From Peptostreptococcus faecalis (GTDB lineage Bacteria; Bacillota; Clostridia; Peptostreptococcales; Peptostreptococcaceae), in the NCBI RefSeq assembly GCF_900240845.1, contig NZ_OERU01000001.1:62001-126000 (forward strand): a DNA stretch of 64,000 bases, written 5' to 3'. This document shows positions 19,801 through 28,368 of the stretch, piece by piece (the stretch's first letter is position 1; every line of letters begins with the position of its first letter). Below the pieces are notes generated by a model. The model had not been told where the DNA came from. It was given only the letters and a program-made list of their open reading frames with translations, and ran no database searches. A program made the translations under genes and the position numbers.

Positions 19801-21432
19801 TCTAGGATCATTTACACCCTCCATACCTGTGAATGCATGCTCTGGTTGTGTTTTTCCCATAGCTGATAATTCTTCAGCATTTGCATAATGATAGCCTTCT
19901 GGTATTGCTGGATTTGTTCTTAATGAATCTGGGATAACGACTTCCTCATCTATAACATATGATGCTTCATCTGCTATTTCTATTATTTGATTTTCTCCAA
20001 CAATATCTCCAAATTGATTAATATAATTAACTGCAACTTTACCAATTGGAATTTTTTCTGTTAAAATTCTCTTACTATTTACAGATTTAAAGTGTGTAAC
20101 TAGATCTTCGCTATCCGATGTCACACCAGATATAGATGATGTTCCAGCATTTTTAAATACTGCATTTGTAACTTTATCAAATTCTGCACTGGCTGGACCT
20201 GAAACATCTGAATTTGGATTCCAAGTATTTAATGTCACATATTGGAATTCAACAAAACTTGTCCCAGAAATATTAAATACTCTGTATGCTGATCCTGTAG
20301 TTTCTAAATCTAGCCCAACAGGATTTCTGAAAAGCACCTTATTATTAGTACCTGTAACATTTATTACATTTCCCTGACCCTGTATCTTCAGTGAAGATCC
20401 TGGCCCGAATTCAACAATATTATTAGAACCTGTAAAATTTATACTTTGCTGTGTGCTGTTTTCTGCTATTATATTATTTCTCTTTCCAAACTTCACTTCC
20501 CTAGGATAAAGTGTATTACCTACATCTGAAATAAAGTTCTGATAATTACGTTGAGTCCAAGATACGTTATCCCCAACAATAATTTTTCCATAACTTTCAT
20601 AGATAGGTGGATAAAGAGAGACATTATCTCTTGTCATTGTAACGTTTGCATTATCCTCAACTATAAAATATCTATCCTTACTGGCAGTTACTGCTCCTCC
20701 AGTATTATACCAAAATGCTGAATGTTGAAGAGATTCTGTCTTATTTTCTTGATGTGCTTTATAATTAGTTCCTTCTTTTATTAGAACACTATCTGGTTCT
20801 GCAATTTCAGCTCTAGTAGTTATATCTATATCGCCTTCAAATATAAACTCTGTAGAATGAGCCTGTGATAATCTCATTACACCTGCTCCATCGGATGGTG
20901 CACTAACTGATGGTGCTGTCCTTACATTTTTAAAGTGAAAAACCCACTTATACCCATTTCCTACAGATATGAAATCATTACCTGTATAGTTAGACAATGT
21001 TATGTTCTCAAACTTCAAAACATTTCTATCCGCTGATGGTGATCCCACCAAAAGCCTAGTCGTACGTAAATCTAATTTTTTATAATCTACTCCATTTAAA
21101 ACTAATGGATCCTTTCTTGCTGTTAGTGTTTTCCCACTCGCTTGTTCAATGTCACTTAATAATGTTATTTTTGATACTTCCTGATTATTATAAGCTGTAA
21201 CAAACTCCTCCCAGTTAGATACTGCTACTCCATCCTCTTCAGAAGCTGCATCTGCCTTGTTTTCAGTGTTATTTAACTTGTTAACAATATTTGTTTCTGA
21301 ATCATCTCTATTGCTTGATTCTTCGATTTCTGTCGTTGGTTCAATATCGTTTGCCCAAGCATTTACAGGCAAACTTGTAATACTCATAACTACTACGAGC
21401 ATTATACTAAAAAAACTTTGTACTTTTTTCAA
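16897..21432 (-). CDS. CWB2-anchored surface adhesin with DUF1542-type repeats
   Basis: The 1,511-residue protein starts with a signal peptide (MKKVQSFFSIMLVVVMSITS, cleavage near AWAND). Residues about 70-480 form a beta-helix-like, pectate-lyase-like adhesive region. Residues about 490-625 include two MucBP-like units (VNYINQFGDIVGENQ and VNYVNTETGKTVGTS). Seven helical repeats of 83 residues (about 633-1208; DKAADKKKDEINNR, TAIDNINKV) form a stalk. Three CWB2 repeats (about 1225-1511; RLSGKDRYQTS, RVSGNDRYETA, RISGKDRYETS) bind the cell wall non-covalently, as in Clostridioides wall proteins. There is no LPXTG motif. It is likely an exported adhesin held by secondary wall polymer. It is monocistronic with a strong terminator. 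Confidence 0.9.
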   Translation of the reverse strand: MKKVQSFFSIMLVVVMSITSLPVNAWANDIEPTTEIEESSNRDDSETNIVNKLNNTENKADAASEEDGVAVSNWEEFVTAYNNQEVSKITLLSDIEQASGKTLTARKDPLVLNGVDYKKLDLRTTRLLVGSPSADRNVLKFENITLSNYTGNDFISVGNGYKWVFHFKNVRTAPSVSAPSDGAGVMRLSQAHSTEFIFEGDIDITTRAEIAEPDSVLIKEGTNYKAHQENKTESLQHSAFWYNTGGAVTASKDRYFIVEDNANVTMTRDNVSLYPPIYESYGKIIVGDNVSWTQRNYQNFISDVGNTLYPREVKFGKRNNIIAENSTQQSINFTGSNNIVEFGPGSSLKIQGQGNVINVTGTNNKVLFRNPVGLDLETTGSAYRVFNISGTSFVEFQYVTLNTWNPNSDVSGPASAEFDKVTNAVFKNAGTSSISGVTSDSEDLVTHFKSVNSKRILTEKIPIGKVAVNYINQFGDIVGENQIIEIADEASYVIDEEVVIPDSLRTNPAIPEGYHYANAEELSAMGKTQPEHAFTGMEGVNDPRITTIYVHSDKTDFTVNYVNTETGKTVGTSTFNEYIGETVNLSEEKFTSSIPEGLQYAKDEDLKEGQTQTSEVKVDKNGIYTVYVTESQDIKDAKNNAKAEIDKAAKDKTDEINNRADISDKAKEEAIAKVEEERTKGHTAVDNSKTIDEVTTSKNTAIDNINKVKPKTPAEELQDAKDKAKEAIDKAAEDKKKEINEDKTISDKAKEDAIAKVEEEQEKGKTAVDESDTIAKVEEEKNTAIDNINKVIPKTPAEELSDAKEAAKKEIDAAADKKKDEINNRTDISEESKKDAVAKVEEERTKGHTAVDNSKTIDEVTTSKDTAIDNINKVKPKTPAEELSDAKNKAKEEIDKAADKKKDEINNRTDISEESKKDAVAKVEEERTKGKTAVDESDTIAKVEEEKNTAIDNINKVKPKTLAEELEDAKNNAKEEIDKAADKKKDEINNRTDISEESKKDAVAKVEEERTKGHTAVDNSKTIDEVTTSKDTAIDNINKVKPKTPAEELQDAKDKAKEAIDKAAEDKKKEINEDKTISDKAKEDAIAKVEEEKDKGKTAVDESDTIAKVEEEKNTAIDNINKVTPKTPAEELSDAKDKAKEAIDKAAEDKKKEINEDKTISDKAKEDAIAKVEKEKEKGKTAVDDSKTIDEVAKEKDTAIDNINKVKPDTQTDTKPTAPSNKKEITLIGGKATLTENVEKQLNNHNVSRLSGKDRYQTSIEVSKEFASSDVVLLASGEKYTDELTATVLASKLKAPVILVGKDKVSTEIMNEIARLKANKIILVGGESSISKNVEKELFKYTVERVSGNDRYETAIEVGNRVRSLSANKAEAILVDGTNFPDAIAMTSMAAEKEIPILLTTPKKLETSTSKIIKKWDLAKITIGGGIASVSENVEKELEGKSERISGKDRYETSVLIAKKTYKTPRSIVVASGEKEFDAIVGAVYAAKKSYPIVLSRGNEIPKEVMEYISN
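17800..19540 (-). repeat. Seven 249-bp in-frame repeats in the adhesin gene
   Basis: Each unit encodes 83 residues ending NKV-PKTPAEEL. Two sequence classes alternate: one with EINNRTDISEESKKDAV and HTAVDNSKTIDEVTTSK, the other with EINEDKTISDKAKEDAI and KTAVDESDTIAKVEEEK. Unit 4 joins the first half of one class to the second half of the other. Units 5-6 copy the order of units 1-2. High identity makes assembly collapse or copy-number variation possible. Confidence 0.92.
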
Positions 21433-22098
21433 ACTTTAATTCCTCCTTATAAATTTTTATAAACTCCTTTAGTTCATATCCCCTTAACTTAGTTTCTAAT
21501 CACAAAATTAAGAAATTATATTCGTGAAACACATTAATATAGTTATCCCCGTATTATCAAACAACTTTTGTTTTCAATTTAAAACGTTTTATTTGATAAG
21601 GTTTTTTCTTCTTTATTTTTTAAACAAATATCGTTTTAATTGTTTATTATATTAATATTTCACAATATTACTATACCATAAATGTGCTCATTTCTCAAGT
21701 TTACAGCAACTTCTTCTTTAAAAAAAGTCCTTTTATAAATTTCTAATTTTTTAATGTTTTTAGGATAATAATTCTATTTAACTTTTATGATATATGTATC
21801 ATAATAAACCTCAAATACTAATTAAATATTAATGTAAAAATACCTAAATTTAGAATTGATTCTTATTTTTTCTGTATAATGAAACTTTATATGAATATAT
21901 ATGATTTTACAGCATAAAAAAAGAACCTAATATAGGCTCTTTTTTATCTATTATTGAATAATATTTTAATTCTCAAATTATATCATTTATATATCTTATT
22001 CTTTGTGTTCAGCTATAAAATATCATTTTAAATTTTTTTATAATCATACTTCATTATAATAAGTACTTGATTTTTGCAAAATTAATACTTGATAATGT
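21433..22098. other. Adhesin upstream region
   Basis: These 666 AT-rich bases lie between the adhesin start and the distal end of the CRISPR array. GGAGGAAT lies just before the adhesin ATG on the minus strand. A terminator at 21916-21945 separates the two units. I find no coding frame or other named element. Confidence 0.5.
21916..21945 (-). terminator. Terminator downstream of the CRISPR array
   Basis: A short stem AAAAAAGA-CCTA/TAGG-TCTTTTTT, T-rich in the minus direction. It lies about 150 bases beyond the last repeat and would end pre-crRNA transcription. Confidence 0.7.
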
Positions 22099-22663
22099 AT
22101 TCCACAATCCACGCACCGTAAGGTGCGACAATTGTACGACCTTAAAACATACAGGACACCGCCAATTTCAATCCACGCACCTGTGTAAGGTGCGACAATA
22201 TTACTTCACGATAGAAAGAAATAATATAACTATTTCAATCCACGCACCTGTGTAAGGTGCGACTTAATAAAATTACTAGAGTCTGCGGACTTTAAAGAAT
22301 TTCAATCCACGCACCTGTGTAAGGTGCGACATGATATAGTACTTGTATACTTTTCACCAAAGGGAATTTCAATCCACGCACCTGTGTAAGGTGCGACGAG
22401 GAAATTAATTGATTTATTGCCTAAAGAAATATTTCAATCCACGCACCTGTGTAAGGTGCGACTAAGAAACGGAAGTTATATCGACAAGGTTGAGATTATT
22501 TCAATCCACGCACCTGTGTAAGTTGCGACGGGAATAGCAAAGGGGGTGTTAGCATGGGACTGATATTTCAATCCACGCACCTGTGTAAGGTGCGACCATC
22601 AGTTTGTACATTTGATTGTTCGGGTGAGCGTATTTCAATCCACGCACCTGTGTAAGGTGCGAC
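22099..22663 (-). CRISPR. Type I-C CRISPR array, nine repeats and eight spacers
   Basis: The 32-base repeat on the plus strand is ATTTCAATCCACGCACC + TGTGTAAGGTGCGAC; its complement has the GTCGCACC...GGATTGAAAT form typical of type I-C. CGCACC/GGTGCG makes a 6-bp stem. Repeats start at 22165, 22232, 22299, 22366, 22431, 22498, 22565 and 22632, with a shortened, diverged copy at 22099-22129. The copy at 22498 has one G-to-T change. Seven spacers are 35 bases and one (22398-22430) is 33. The array continues the cas direction on the minus strand, so the leader should be 22664-22816 and the degenerate repeat is the old, leader-distal end. Confidence 0.98.
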
Positions 22664-22816
22664 CACTAAATATAGTAAATAAAGTTTCACACATACCATA
22701 TCTAGTAATTCTTTGTAACCATTTTTTATTTCAGAAATTACTATATCCTATTTTTAGCTAAATATTGATCCTATATCATTAAAAAATAACGTATTTTAAT
22801 GTTCACTTCAGGTTCG
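22664..22816 (-). promoter_or_regulatory. Probable CRISPR leader
   Basis: This 153-base AT-rich, non-coding gap lies between the cas2 stop and the first intact repeat, at the end opposite the degenerate repeat. Position alone marks it as the leader, where new spacers would enter. I cannot point to a certain promoter in it. Confidence 0.65.
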
Positions 22817-23110
22817 TCAAAACAATAATACATCTTTATCTGGATCATAAGTTTCATTCTTGCCCAAAAGTTCTACTCTGTTTTGCCAATTTTTACCTAA
22901 TAGATAAAATCTCAAACTATCTTTATCCATATTTATTATCTTTCTTAATTTCTCTTTTACCTCTATAAACTGTGCTGGCTCTAAAGAACACTCAAAAACA
23001 GAATTTTGAACTCTCTGCCCATAATTAACACACAACTTAGATACTTTCCTTAATCTTGCTCTACCTCCGCTATCTTCAGTGTTTACATCATAAGTTATTA
23101 ACACCATCAT
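22817..23110 (-). CDS. cas2: CRISPR-associated endonuclease Cas2
   Basis: The 97-residue protein has the Cas2 ferredoxin-like fold with the N-terminal strand VLITYDVNTED carrying the conserved Asp, the NYGQRVQNSVFEC segment of the type I-C clade, and a C-terminal strand VLLF. Cas2 forms the structural core of the Cas1-Cas2 integrase that inserts spacers at the leader end. It is the last gene of the operon, 8 bases after cas1, followed by the leader and array. AGGTGAT upstream and a tandem ATG-ATG make the first or second Met possible. Confidence 0.95.
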   Translation of the reverse strand: MMVLITYDVNTEDSGGRARLRKVSKLCVNYGQRVQNSVFECSLEPAQFIEVKEKLRKIINMDKDSLRFYLLGKNWQNRVELLGKNETYDPDKDVLLF

Positions 23111-23118
23111 ATTATCAC

Positions 23119-24147
23119 CTACATTAAAAATGGTGGATACTTTTTCAGATCACCTCTTATAGTTCTCGCTAACAACTGTGATTGAACGTATGGCAAAAGC
23201 CCTATTTCCATATTTTCTTCTAAAAAAGGATGTTTTATTTTTTCTTGCTTTCTCAACTGCCAATTTTTAAGAAACACTTCTCTTCCGCCTTCATTCATCA
23301 ATACTGTATCGTTTTCTTTATACTCAAACATTTTATGGTTTATAATATTGTTATTTATTAACCTAAGAACGAATCTGTCTACTAAATATCCTCTCAATTC
23401 TTCTATTAGATCAAGTGCCAAACTCGCCCTCCCTGGTCTGTCTGTGTGAAAAAAACCTACATAACTATCTAGACCTACCGTCTCAAGAGCGGACTGTATT
23501 TCATTTGTAAGTATTGTATACCCAAATGATAACATCGCATTTACATTATCTAATGGAGGTCTTTTACTTCTTCCCTTAAATATAAATTCCTCTCGCTGCT
23601 GTAATATTAAATCATTAAAACACGAAAAATATGTTCTTGCACTATCGCCTTCCATTCCCCTCAATGAGTCTAAAGAAGCACTTTTTTTTATCAGATCAAT
23701 ATCTTCTTCTAAATTATCTATTGATTTTATCACTTTTACTTTATCAATTTTATTTGAATGATCAGTAATGATTCTTTTTAAGATTTTTCTATAATTGGAA
23801 GTTTTTGCCAAAATCATTAACTTAGCATATTCTAAAGATTTGTCTTCCTCATCTGCAATTCTATATTGCTGTCTTCTAAGTAACACATTTCCATTTGTTT
23901 TTCCAATAAATCTACCTTGAAAATTCCCCTGTGGACTCACAAAAGAAATCCCTACTTGATTTTCATTACAAAGCCTTATAAGAGATGGACTAGCTCCATT
24001 ATAATTAAAACATACTATGTCTTCTAACACATGAATTGGAAATCTACCTAATTCTTTATTATCTTCTTTTATTACTACGTTGGTTCCATCTCTAAATAAA
24101 TAGCATAGCTCTTTTGTAATATACAGTGTATTTCTTAACTTTCTCAT
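23119..24147 (-). CDS. cas1: CRISPR-associated integrase Cas1
   Basis: The 342-residue type I-C Cas1 has an N-terminal beta domain and a C-terminal alpha-helical catalytic domain. Metal ligands are visible as E166 (RGMEGDSAR), H234 (GFFHTDRPGR) and D246/E249 (ALDLIEE). It catalyses spacer integration with Cas2. The start overlaps the cas4 stop by four bases, so translation is coupled. Length and motifs are intact, so adaptation may still work even if interference is impaired by the cas7 frameshift. Confidence 0.96.
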   Translation of the reverse strand: MRKLRNTLYITKELCYLFRDGTNVVIKEDNKELGRFPIHVLEDIVCFNYNGASPSLIRLCNENQVGISFVSPQGNFQGRFIGKTNGNVLLRRQQYRIADEEDKSLEYAKLMILAKTSNYRKILKRIITDHSNKIDKVKVIKSIDNLEEDIDLIKKSASLDSLRGMEGDSARTYFSCFNDLILQQREEFIFKGRSKRPPLDNVNAMLSFGYTILTNEIQSALETVGLDSYVGFFHTDRPGRASLALDLIEELRGYLVDRFVLRLINNNIINHKMFEYKENDTVLMNEGGREVFLKNWQLRKQEKIKHPFLEENMEIGLLPYVQSQLLARTIRGDLKKYPPFLM

Positions 24148-24803
24148 AGCAAAAACCTTTCCAAGTAGTTATCTATGTTCTTCTTTTTTTTAGTTACACG
24201 TGGCATACAATATTCAATTAAAGAACATTTTGAACAATTTTTATGACTTTCTCCTTCAAAAGTACTTCCTAAATTAAAGTGCTTCATCATTTCTTTTGAT
24301 GCTTCTAATACCTTATTTCTATCGTCATCGGTAACAATCACTTCTTCCCTTCTTTTTATATCATTATAGAAAAAATAAGCCTTATCAATGTCAACTTTTA
24401 AAGTTTCTTCTAGAGCTATTACTTCTGCCACTAATTGCATTCTATCATAGTCATAAATCTTAGGTTTTCCATTTTTATATTCTATAATAATTGGTTTCCA
24501 GCACCCTTTCTCTCCATTTATCTCTACTCCATTTTTATCTTTATGAAATTCTACCATATCTAACTTGCCAACAAATTTTAGTTTGTGAGAAATAACAGGA
24601 ATCGCCCTTGAAAAGAACTTATTTCCTCTTCTCTCTTTTAAGAAAGGTTGATCTACTTTTTTATGTAAAATATTGCCTGATACTGTCAACTCATTTTCTT
24701 TCCAATATTGTTCAATATGAATCAATGCCCATTGTCTTTTACAAAAGAAATCATGTTGAATCCCAGATAGCATCAAATAATCATCCGCGTTTTCAGTACC
24801 CAT
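24144..24803 (-). CDS. cas4: CRISPR-associated exonuclease Cas4
   Basis: The 219-residue protein has a RecB-like nuclease core (KLDMVEF and IIEYKNGKP supply the Asp/Glu/Lys residues) and four cysteines for a [4Fe-4S] cluster: one near residue 21 (FFCKRQWAL) and three C-terminal (HKNCSKCSLIEYCMP). Cas4 trims prespacers and selects those with a correct PAM in type I-C. Its ATG overlaps the cas7 TAA as TAATG and its end overlaps cas1, so it sits in a tightly coupled block. Confidence 0.95.
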   Translation of the reverse strand: MGTENADDYLMLSGIQHDFFCKRQWALIHIEQYWKENELTVSGNILHKKVDQPFLKERRGNKFFSRAIPVISHKLKFVGKLDMVEFHKDKNGVEINGEKGCWKPIIIEYKNGKPKIYDYDRMQLVAEVIALEETLKVDIDKAYFFYNDIKRREEVIVTDDDRNKVLEASKEMMKHFNLGSTFEGESHKNCSKCSLIEYCMPRVTKKKKNIDNYLERFLL

Positions 24804-25662
24804 TACATTCCCTCTATAATTTCAACTGAAAGACCTTTTTCTTTGTATTCATTTAATTTTTCTTCATTCAAGTGAATATCATAATCTTCATACTTCACTT
24901 TTCCATCTATAAATTCTATCTCATTATATTCCAATAGTTCAAAAATTTTAGCAGATGATGCCACACCAAGTTTACTATCATGATTAAACCAGTACATTTC
25001 TTTTACTTGCATACTACCCTCTGGCCTTGCAGATGACATATCATTAACAAATAGAGTTCTTAACGCTTCCTTTATCACTTCACTGTCTTCTTCCGTAAAT
25101 CCAGTTTTCTCTGAAAAAAACACATTAATACTGCCCTTTATTAGGTATACACCATATTCTACAAAATTTTTACTTCCCATTGTATCTGAAGATCTCGTTT
25201 TTCCCTCTGAAGCACTCATCCCATTTGTACTTCTCGTAATTTGCATTGTTTGGCACGTAATTGGGCTCAAACTTTTTGCTAAACTAATAGATACTGGGCC
25301 CCTAATTCCTATAGATCTTTTTTGGTAAGTCATACTTGTCCAAAACTTCTAACATCTATCCATTTTTCACATGATTTTTCCTCTACTTCATCATCAGAAG
25401 TATTCTTATTAAACGCTTCATTAAATCTTGATTCCAGTGACTTTAATCCATCTGCTAATCTGTCATTTGATTGAACAAATATATCATAGCCTGTATCTTG
25501 CATTCTATTTCTTATTTTTCTTTTTATACAAACATCTGATATTTCACCGTATCCATTTATATCATCTCTTGGTATATTGCCATTTAGCGGATCTCCATTT
25601 GGATTTGCATTTTCAACTTCAATAGTTACCATAAAATCAATTTTCTTGTTTAATACTGCCAT
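24803..25662 (-). pseudogene. cas7: Type I-C Cascade backbone Cas7 (Csd2), split by a one-base frameshift
   Basis: The first part (25662-25330, 110 residues) starts MAVLNKKIDFMVTIEVENAN, contains PNGDPLNGNIPR and ends RSFGQV followed by TGA. The second part (25333-24803, 176 residues) starts MTYQKRSIGIRGPVSISLA and ends EIIEGM. Family members read continuously through SFGQV-x-x-x-x-x-SIGIRGPV, so one A appears lost at GTATGAC (ancestrally GTAATGAC). Rejoined length is 286 residues, normal for Csd2. The fragments overlap as ATGA, but there is no Shine-Dalgarno before the second ATG and no slippery heptamer. Cas7 forms the crRNA-binding backbone, so interference should fail unless reinitiation gives both halves or the base is a sequencing error. 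Confidence 0.92.
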
Positions 25663-25687
25663 TTTTTTATCCCCTTTTTTTTATTTT

Positions 25688-26047
25688 TTAGTATATAAAT
25701 CTTTTTTTTTGTGCATAATATCCAAATATAAATTCTTCATCTAGTGGTTTGTTTTTATTTTCGTCATCAGATTTTGAAAGCAAATCTACACAATTTTGAA
25801 TTTCTTTTTGCATATTTATATATATTCCTGTACTGTTTTTCTTCAATCTATTCCAATAAGGTCTTTCTTTTTCCATTAGAATTTTCAAAGTTTTTGCTGG
25901 AGCATTTATATATGAATTCCACAATTTATCAATATTGGTAAGCCTGCTTATATTACTATCTCCTAAACTTTTTTCTTCCATATACTCTAATATTGCAAGT
26001 ATCCTCCCATATAAATAGCTTCTATCTGTTTTTTCTAAATCTAGCAA
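25688..26047 (-). CDS. cas11c: Predicted internal small subunit Cas11c within cas8c
   Basis: In frame inside cas8c, GGGAGG (26061-26056) is followed after 8 bases by a TTG codon at 26047 (Leu525 of Cas8c). Starting there gives a 119-residue helical protein beginning just before LDLEKTDRSYLYGRILAIL. Type I-C Cas11c is known to be translated from an internal site at this junction, with a similar size. A GGGAGG this good inside an AT-rich coding region, at exactly this spot, is hard to ascribe to chance, but the start is inferred from sequence alone. Confidence 0.7.
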   Translation of the reverse strand: MLDLEKTDRSYLYGRILAILEYMEEKSLGDSNISRLTNIDKLWNSYINAPAKTLKILMEKERPYWNRLKKNSTGIYINMQKEIQNCVDLLSKSDDENKNKPLDEEFIFGYYAQKKRFIY

Positions 26048-27619
26048 AGTCGTAACCTCCCTCTTTTTATAGTCTAAATTATATTTTCTCAAAACCGCAC
26101 AACTCATACTTACTACAGTTGACCATGTTTTTTTATACTTTTGCCTATTTCTAATATTTTGAAACGACTGTTTTACCATCCCCATAGGAATCTTTTTACC
26201 TTCGACTACGCATGGAATTAGTGAGGCTATTAAATTCTCCTTTAGCTTTGCTTTATTATCTAGCATTACTACTCTTCCACTTGATTCTATTCCATAAACA
26301 ATATCCACCAAATTATACAAATTAGGACTTTTAAATACTTCTTTTTCTGCATTCTTATCATAAAAATACCAACTAAAACTTCTATACCATTCATCTATAT
26401 TTTTATAGAACTCTATTTGCATACCTTGATAAAAATATTTAATAGAAAGTCTTCCATTGCTTACTTTATCCAATATTGCTATGTACACACTATCATTATT
26501 ATTTAAATCTTTATAAAATCCTTTTGATTTAGACAAAAGATTTTTTGTATGATCTCCGTCCAATACATTAGTAACATGTTCCTCATCTGATTCTGTTTTG
26601 CTAAATGAAAAATTTTCTGATAGTATATTTGTTTCTCTAGTATTTCCAACATCATTTGAAAACCAAGTAAGTAACCTTGAACTATCTGAACTTCCACTCA
26701 TTCTTGTAGAAGTTTTTTTGTTTTCTAATAAATACTTTAATACGTTGTGAATTTTATCACTTGTCTCAAATCCAATTTTTACAATATTATCAACGTTATC
26801 AAATCTACCATAATAAGTTTCACTATGGCTACCACAAATAATTTTTGGTCTGCTATCTAAATCTGGCCCTCTATGTTTTGGTGAACAAAACACATTTTCA
26901 CCCGTCAAATTACAAATTTCTTTAGGATAGTTTTTGTTTAAATAATTTTGAAAACTAATATATGATCTGTGCAGATCTTTATAATTTGTTACTGATACAT
27001 TTTTATATGTCTTAAAACCAACTATTTCAAATGTTATAATTACTTTTTCTAAATCATATTTAGTTTTTTTTATTTTACCTTTTACTTCCTCAAATATTTC
27101 TAACTCTTGTTTTTTATCGTCATATTCAAATCTATTTCCCTTGCTTATAAATTTAGACATATCTTGTGTTATTTTTCCAGAATCAACATATTTATATACA
27201 GTATTTAAAAAATCTTTAACTTCTGGATATGTTTCATATTCTAACCAAGATTTTAATAGATTTATATAAAGATCTTTTTTATCTTTTTTAACAGGTTCTA
27301 AATACTGAACTTCATCTGCTAATGGATGTGGTGTTGAATTGCTAGTTCTAATAACTGAATCTCTCGTAACAGGAAAAATAATGTAATTAGGAAATTTAAC
27401 CTCCCCTGATATTTCATTTTCTGATGGTAAAAATTCTCCACCTATTGCCTTTCCATCCTTATCTAGTTGAATTTGAAAAATATTTTTACCATTAGATCTT
27501 TTATTACTATGATAAACTGGAAGAAGTACTGTTTTATAAGATATTTCTTCCGACCTATCAATTAAATTGTTTTTTTCACAGTTTTCGTAAGTTTTAAGTA
27601 AAATACTTGTTAAACTCAT
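25688..27619 (-). CDS. cas8c: Type I-C Cascade large subunit Cas8c (Csd1)
   Basis: The 643-residue protein matches Csd1: N-terminal LVPV-like segment (YKTVLLPVYHS), LSENFSFSKTES in the middle and a helical C-terminus beginning near LDLEKTDRSYLYGRILAIL. Cas8c recognises the PAM and starts R-loop formation. Its ATG overlaps the cas5c stop (ATGA), and cas7 follows after 25 bases. In type I-C the C-terminal helical part is also made separately as Cas11c from an internal start, for which there is a good candidate site here (entry at 25688-26047). Confidence 0.95.
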   Translation of the reverse strand: MSLTSILLKTYENCEKNNLIDRSEEISYKTVLLPVYHSNKRSNGKNIFQIQLDKDGKAIGGEFLPSENEISGEVKFPNYIIFPVTRDSVIRTSNSTPHPLADEVQYLEPVKKDKKDLYINLLKSWLEYETYPEVKDFLNTVYKYVDSGKITQDMSKFISKGNRFEYDDKKQELEIFEEVKGKIKKTKYDLEKVIITFEIVGFKTYKNVSVTNYKDLHRSYISFQNYLNKNYPKEICNLTGENVFCSPKHRGPDLDSRPKIICGSHSETYYGRFDNVDNIVKIGFETSDKIHNVLKYLLENKKTSTRMSGSSDSSRLLTWFSNDVGNTRETNILSENFSFSKTESDEEHVTNVLDGDHTKNLLSKSKGFYKDLNNNDSVYIAILDKVSNGRLSIKYFYQGMQIEFYKNIDEWYRSFSWYFYDKNAEKEVFKSPNLYNLVDIVYGIESSGRVVMLDNKAKLKENLIASLIPCVVEGKKIPMGMVKQSFQNIRNRQKYKKTWSTVVSMSCAVLRKYNLDYKKREVTTLLDLEKTDRSYLYGRILAILEYMEEKSLGDSNISRLTNIDKLWNSYINAPAKTLKILMEKERPYWNRLKKNSTGIYINMQKEIQNCVDLLSKSDDENKNKPLDEEFIFGYYAQKKRFIY

Positions 27620-28359
27620 CGCTTCACCTCATTTAACTCTTCTAATTCATTTTCTACTGTCTTAATATTTTCAGACTTGATAAATTTTCCTTTGTACTCT
27701 CCAAGAATATTTTTTATTGTACATTCTTCTGGCCTAATAAAATGTATTACTCCTTTTTCCATTGTTATTTGTGAGAAATTTGATTCAATACTATTATCTA
27801 TTCCAGCAACTTCTGTCGGGTAGTTAAAAGAGTGAAACATTATCCCCATCGAAATACTTTGCTCGTGGTAATATCCATTTTTTTGTTCATACTCTTCTCT
27901 AGTCAGTCTTTCAACAAATCCTAAACACTCTCTCGTACCTAAAAAAATATCTCGCCTACAACCTTTGTCTAAAGTACGTAAAATTATTTCTTGATGTTTT
28001 ATTTCATTTCTATCGTGCTTTAAATCCTCTCTCAATTCATTCCACTCAAAATGGAATTTCACGTAATATTCTACATCTTTTAAATATGTATAGTAGTTTC
28101 TATCAACACTTGTTCCATTTTTTACTAATGTCCTAATTCCCTTTGTTTGAGTCCTTATTGGATTTATTATTTTAACCTCGTCTATATAAATAGCTATAGT
28201 AGGTTTCCAATAAATTGCCTCTGTGATTCCCTTCAAGGCCTGCACAGTGGGAACAGAATAAGAAAATTTTTCTCCCCCTCCTTTAGTAATTGGATCTGTA
28301 AAAAGTGCGTAGTCACCGCTTAACTTATAATAAAAAGCTTTTGATTTAAATTTATCCAA
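27616..28359 (-). CDS. cas5c: Type I-C pre-crRNA endoribonuclease Cas5c (Cas5d)
   Basis: The 247-residue RAMP protein has the Cas5 N-terminal fold (DYALFTDPITKGGGEKFSY, VPTVQALKGITEAIYW). In type I-C Cas5 replaces Cas6 as the crRNA processing enzyme; the catalytic triad of Bacillus halodurans Cas5d (Tyr46, Lys116, His117) has likely equivalents here at Tyr50, Lys121 and His122. It cuts below the repeat hairpin and stays bound to the 5' handle. It lies 9 bases after cas3 and overlaps cas8c by four bases. Confidence 0.93.
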   Translation of the reverse strand: MDKFKSKAFYYKLSGDYALFTDPITKGGGEKFSYSVPTVQALKGITEAIYWKPTIAIYIDEVKIINPIRTQTKGIRTLVKNGTSVDRNYYTYLKDVEYYVKFHFEWNELREDLKHDRNEIKHQEIILRTLDKGCRRDIFLGTRECLGFVERLTREEYEQKNGYYHEQSISMGIMFHSFNYPTEVAGIDNSIESNFSQITMEKGVIHFIRPEECTIKNILGEYKGKFIKSENIKTVENELEELNEVKR

Positions 28360-28368
28360 GACGCCCTC

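Noticed and set aside
22067-22255. A 62-codon plus-strand frame in the CRISPR array
   Set aside because: It is made of repeats and spacers; the array explains it fully.
25320-25340. Programmed -1 frameshift joining the cas7 halves
   Set aside because: A -1 slip at GTA would give the right product, but there is no X-XXY-YYZ heptamer and no evident downstream structure; a lost base is simpler.
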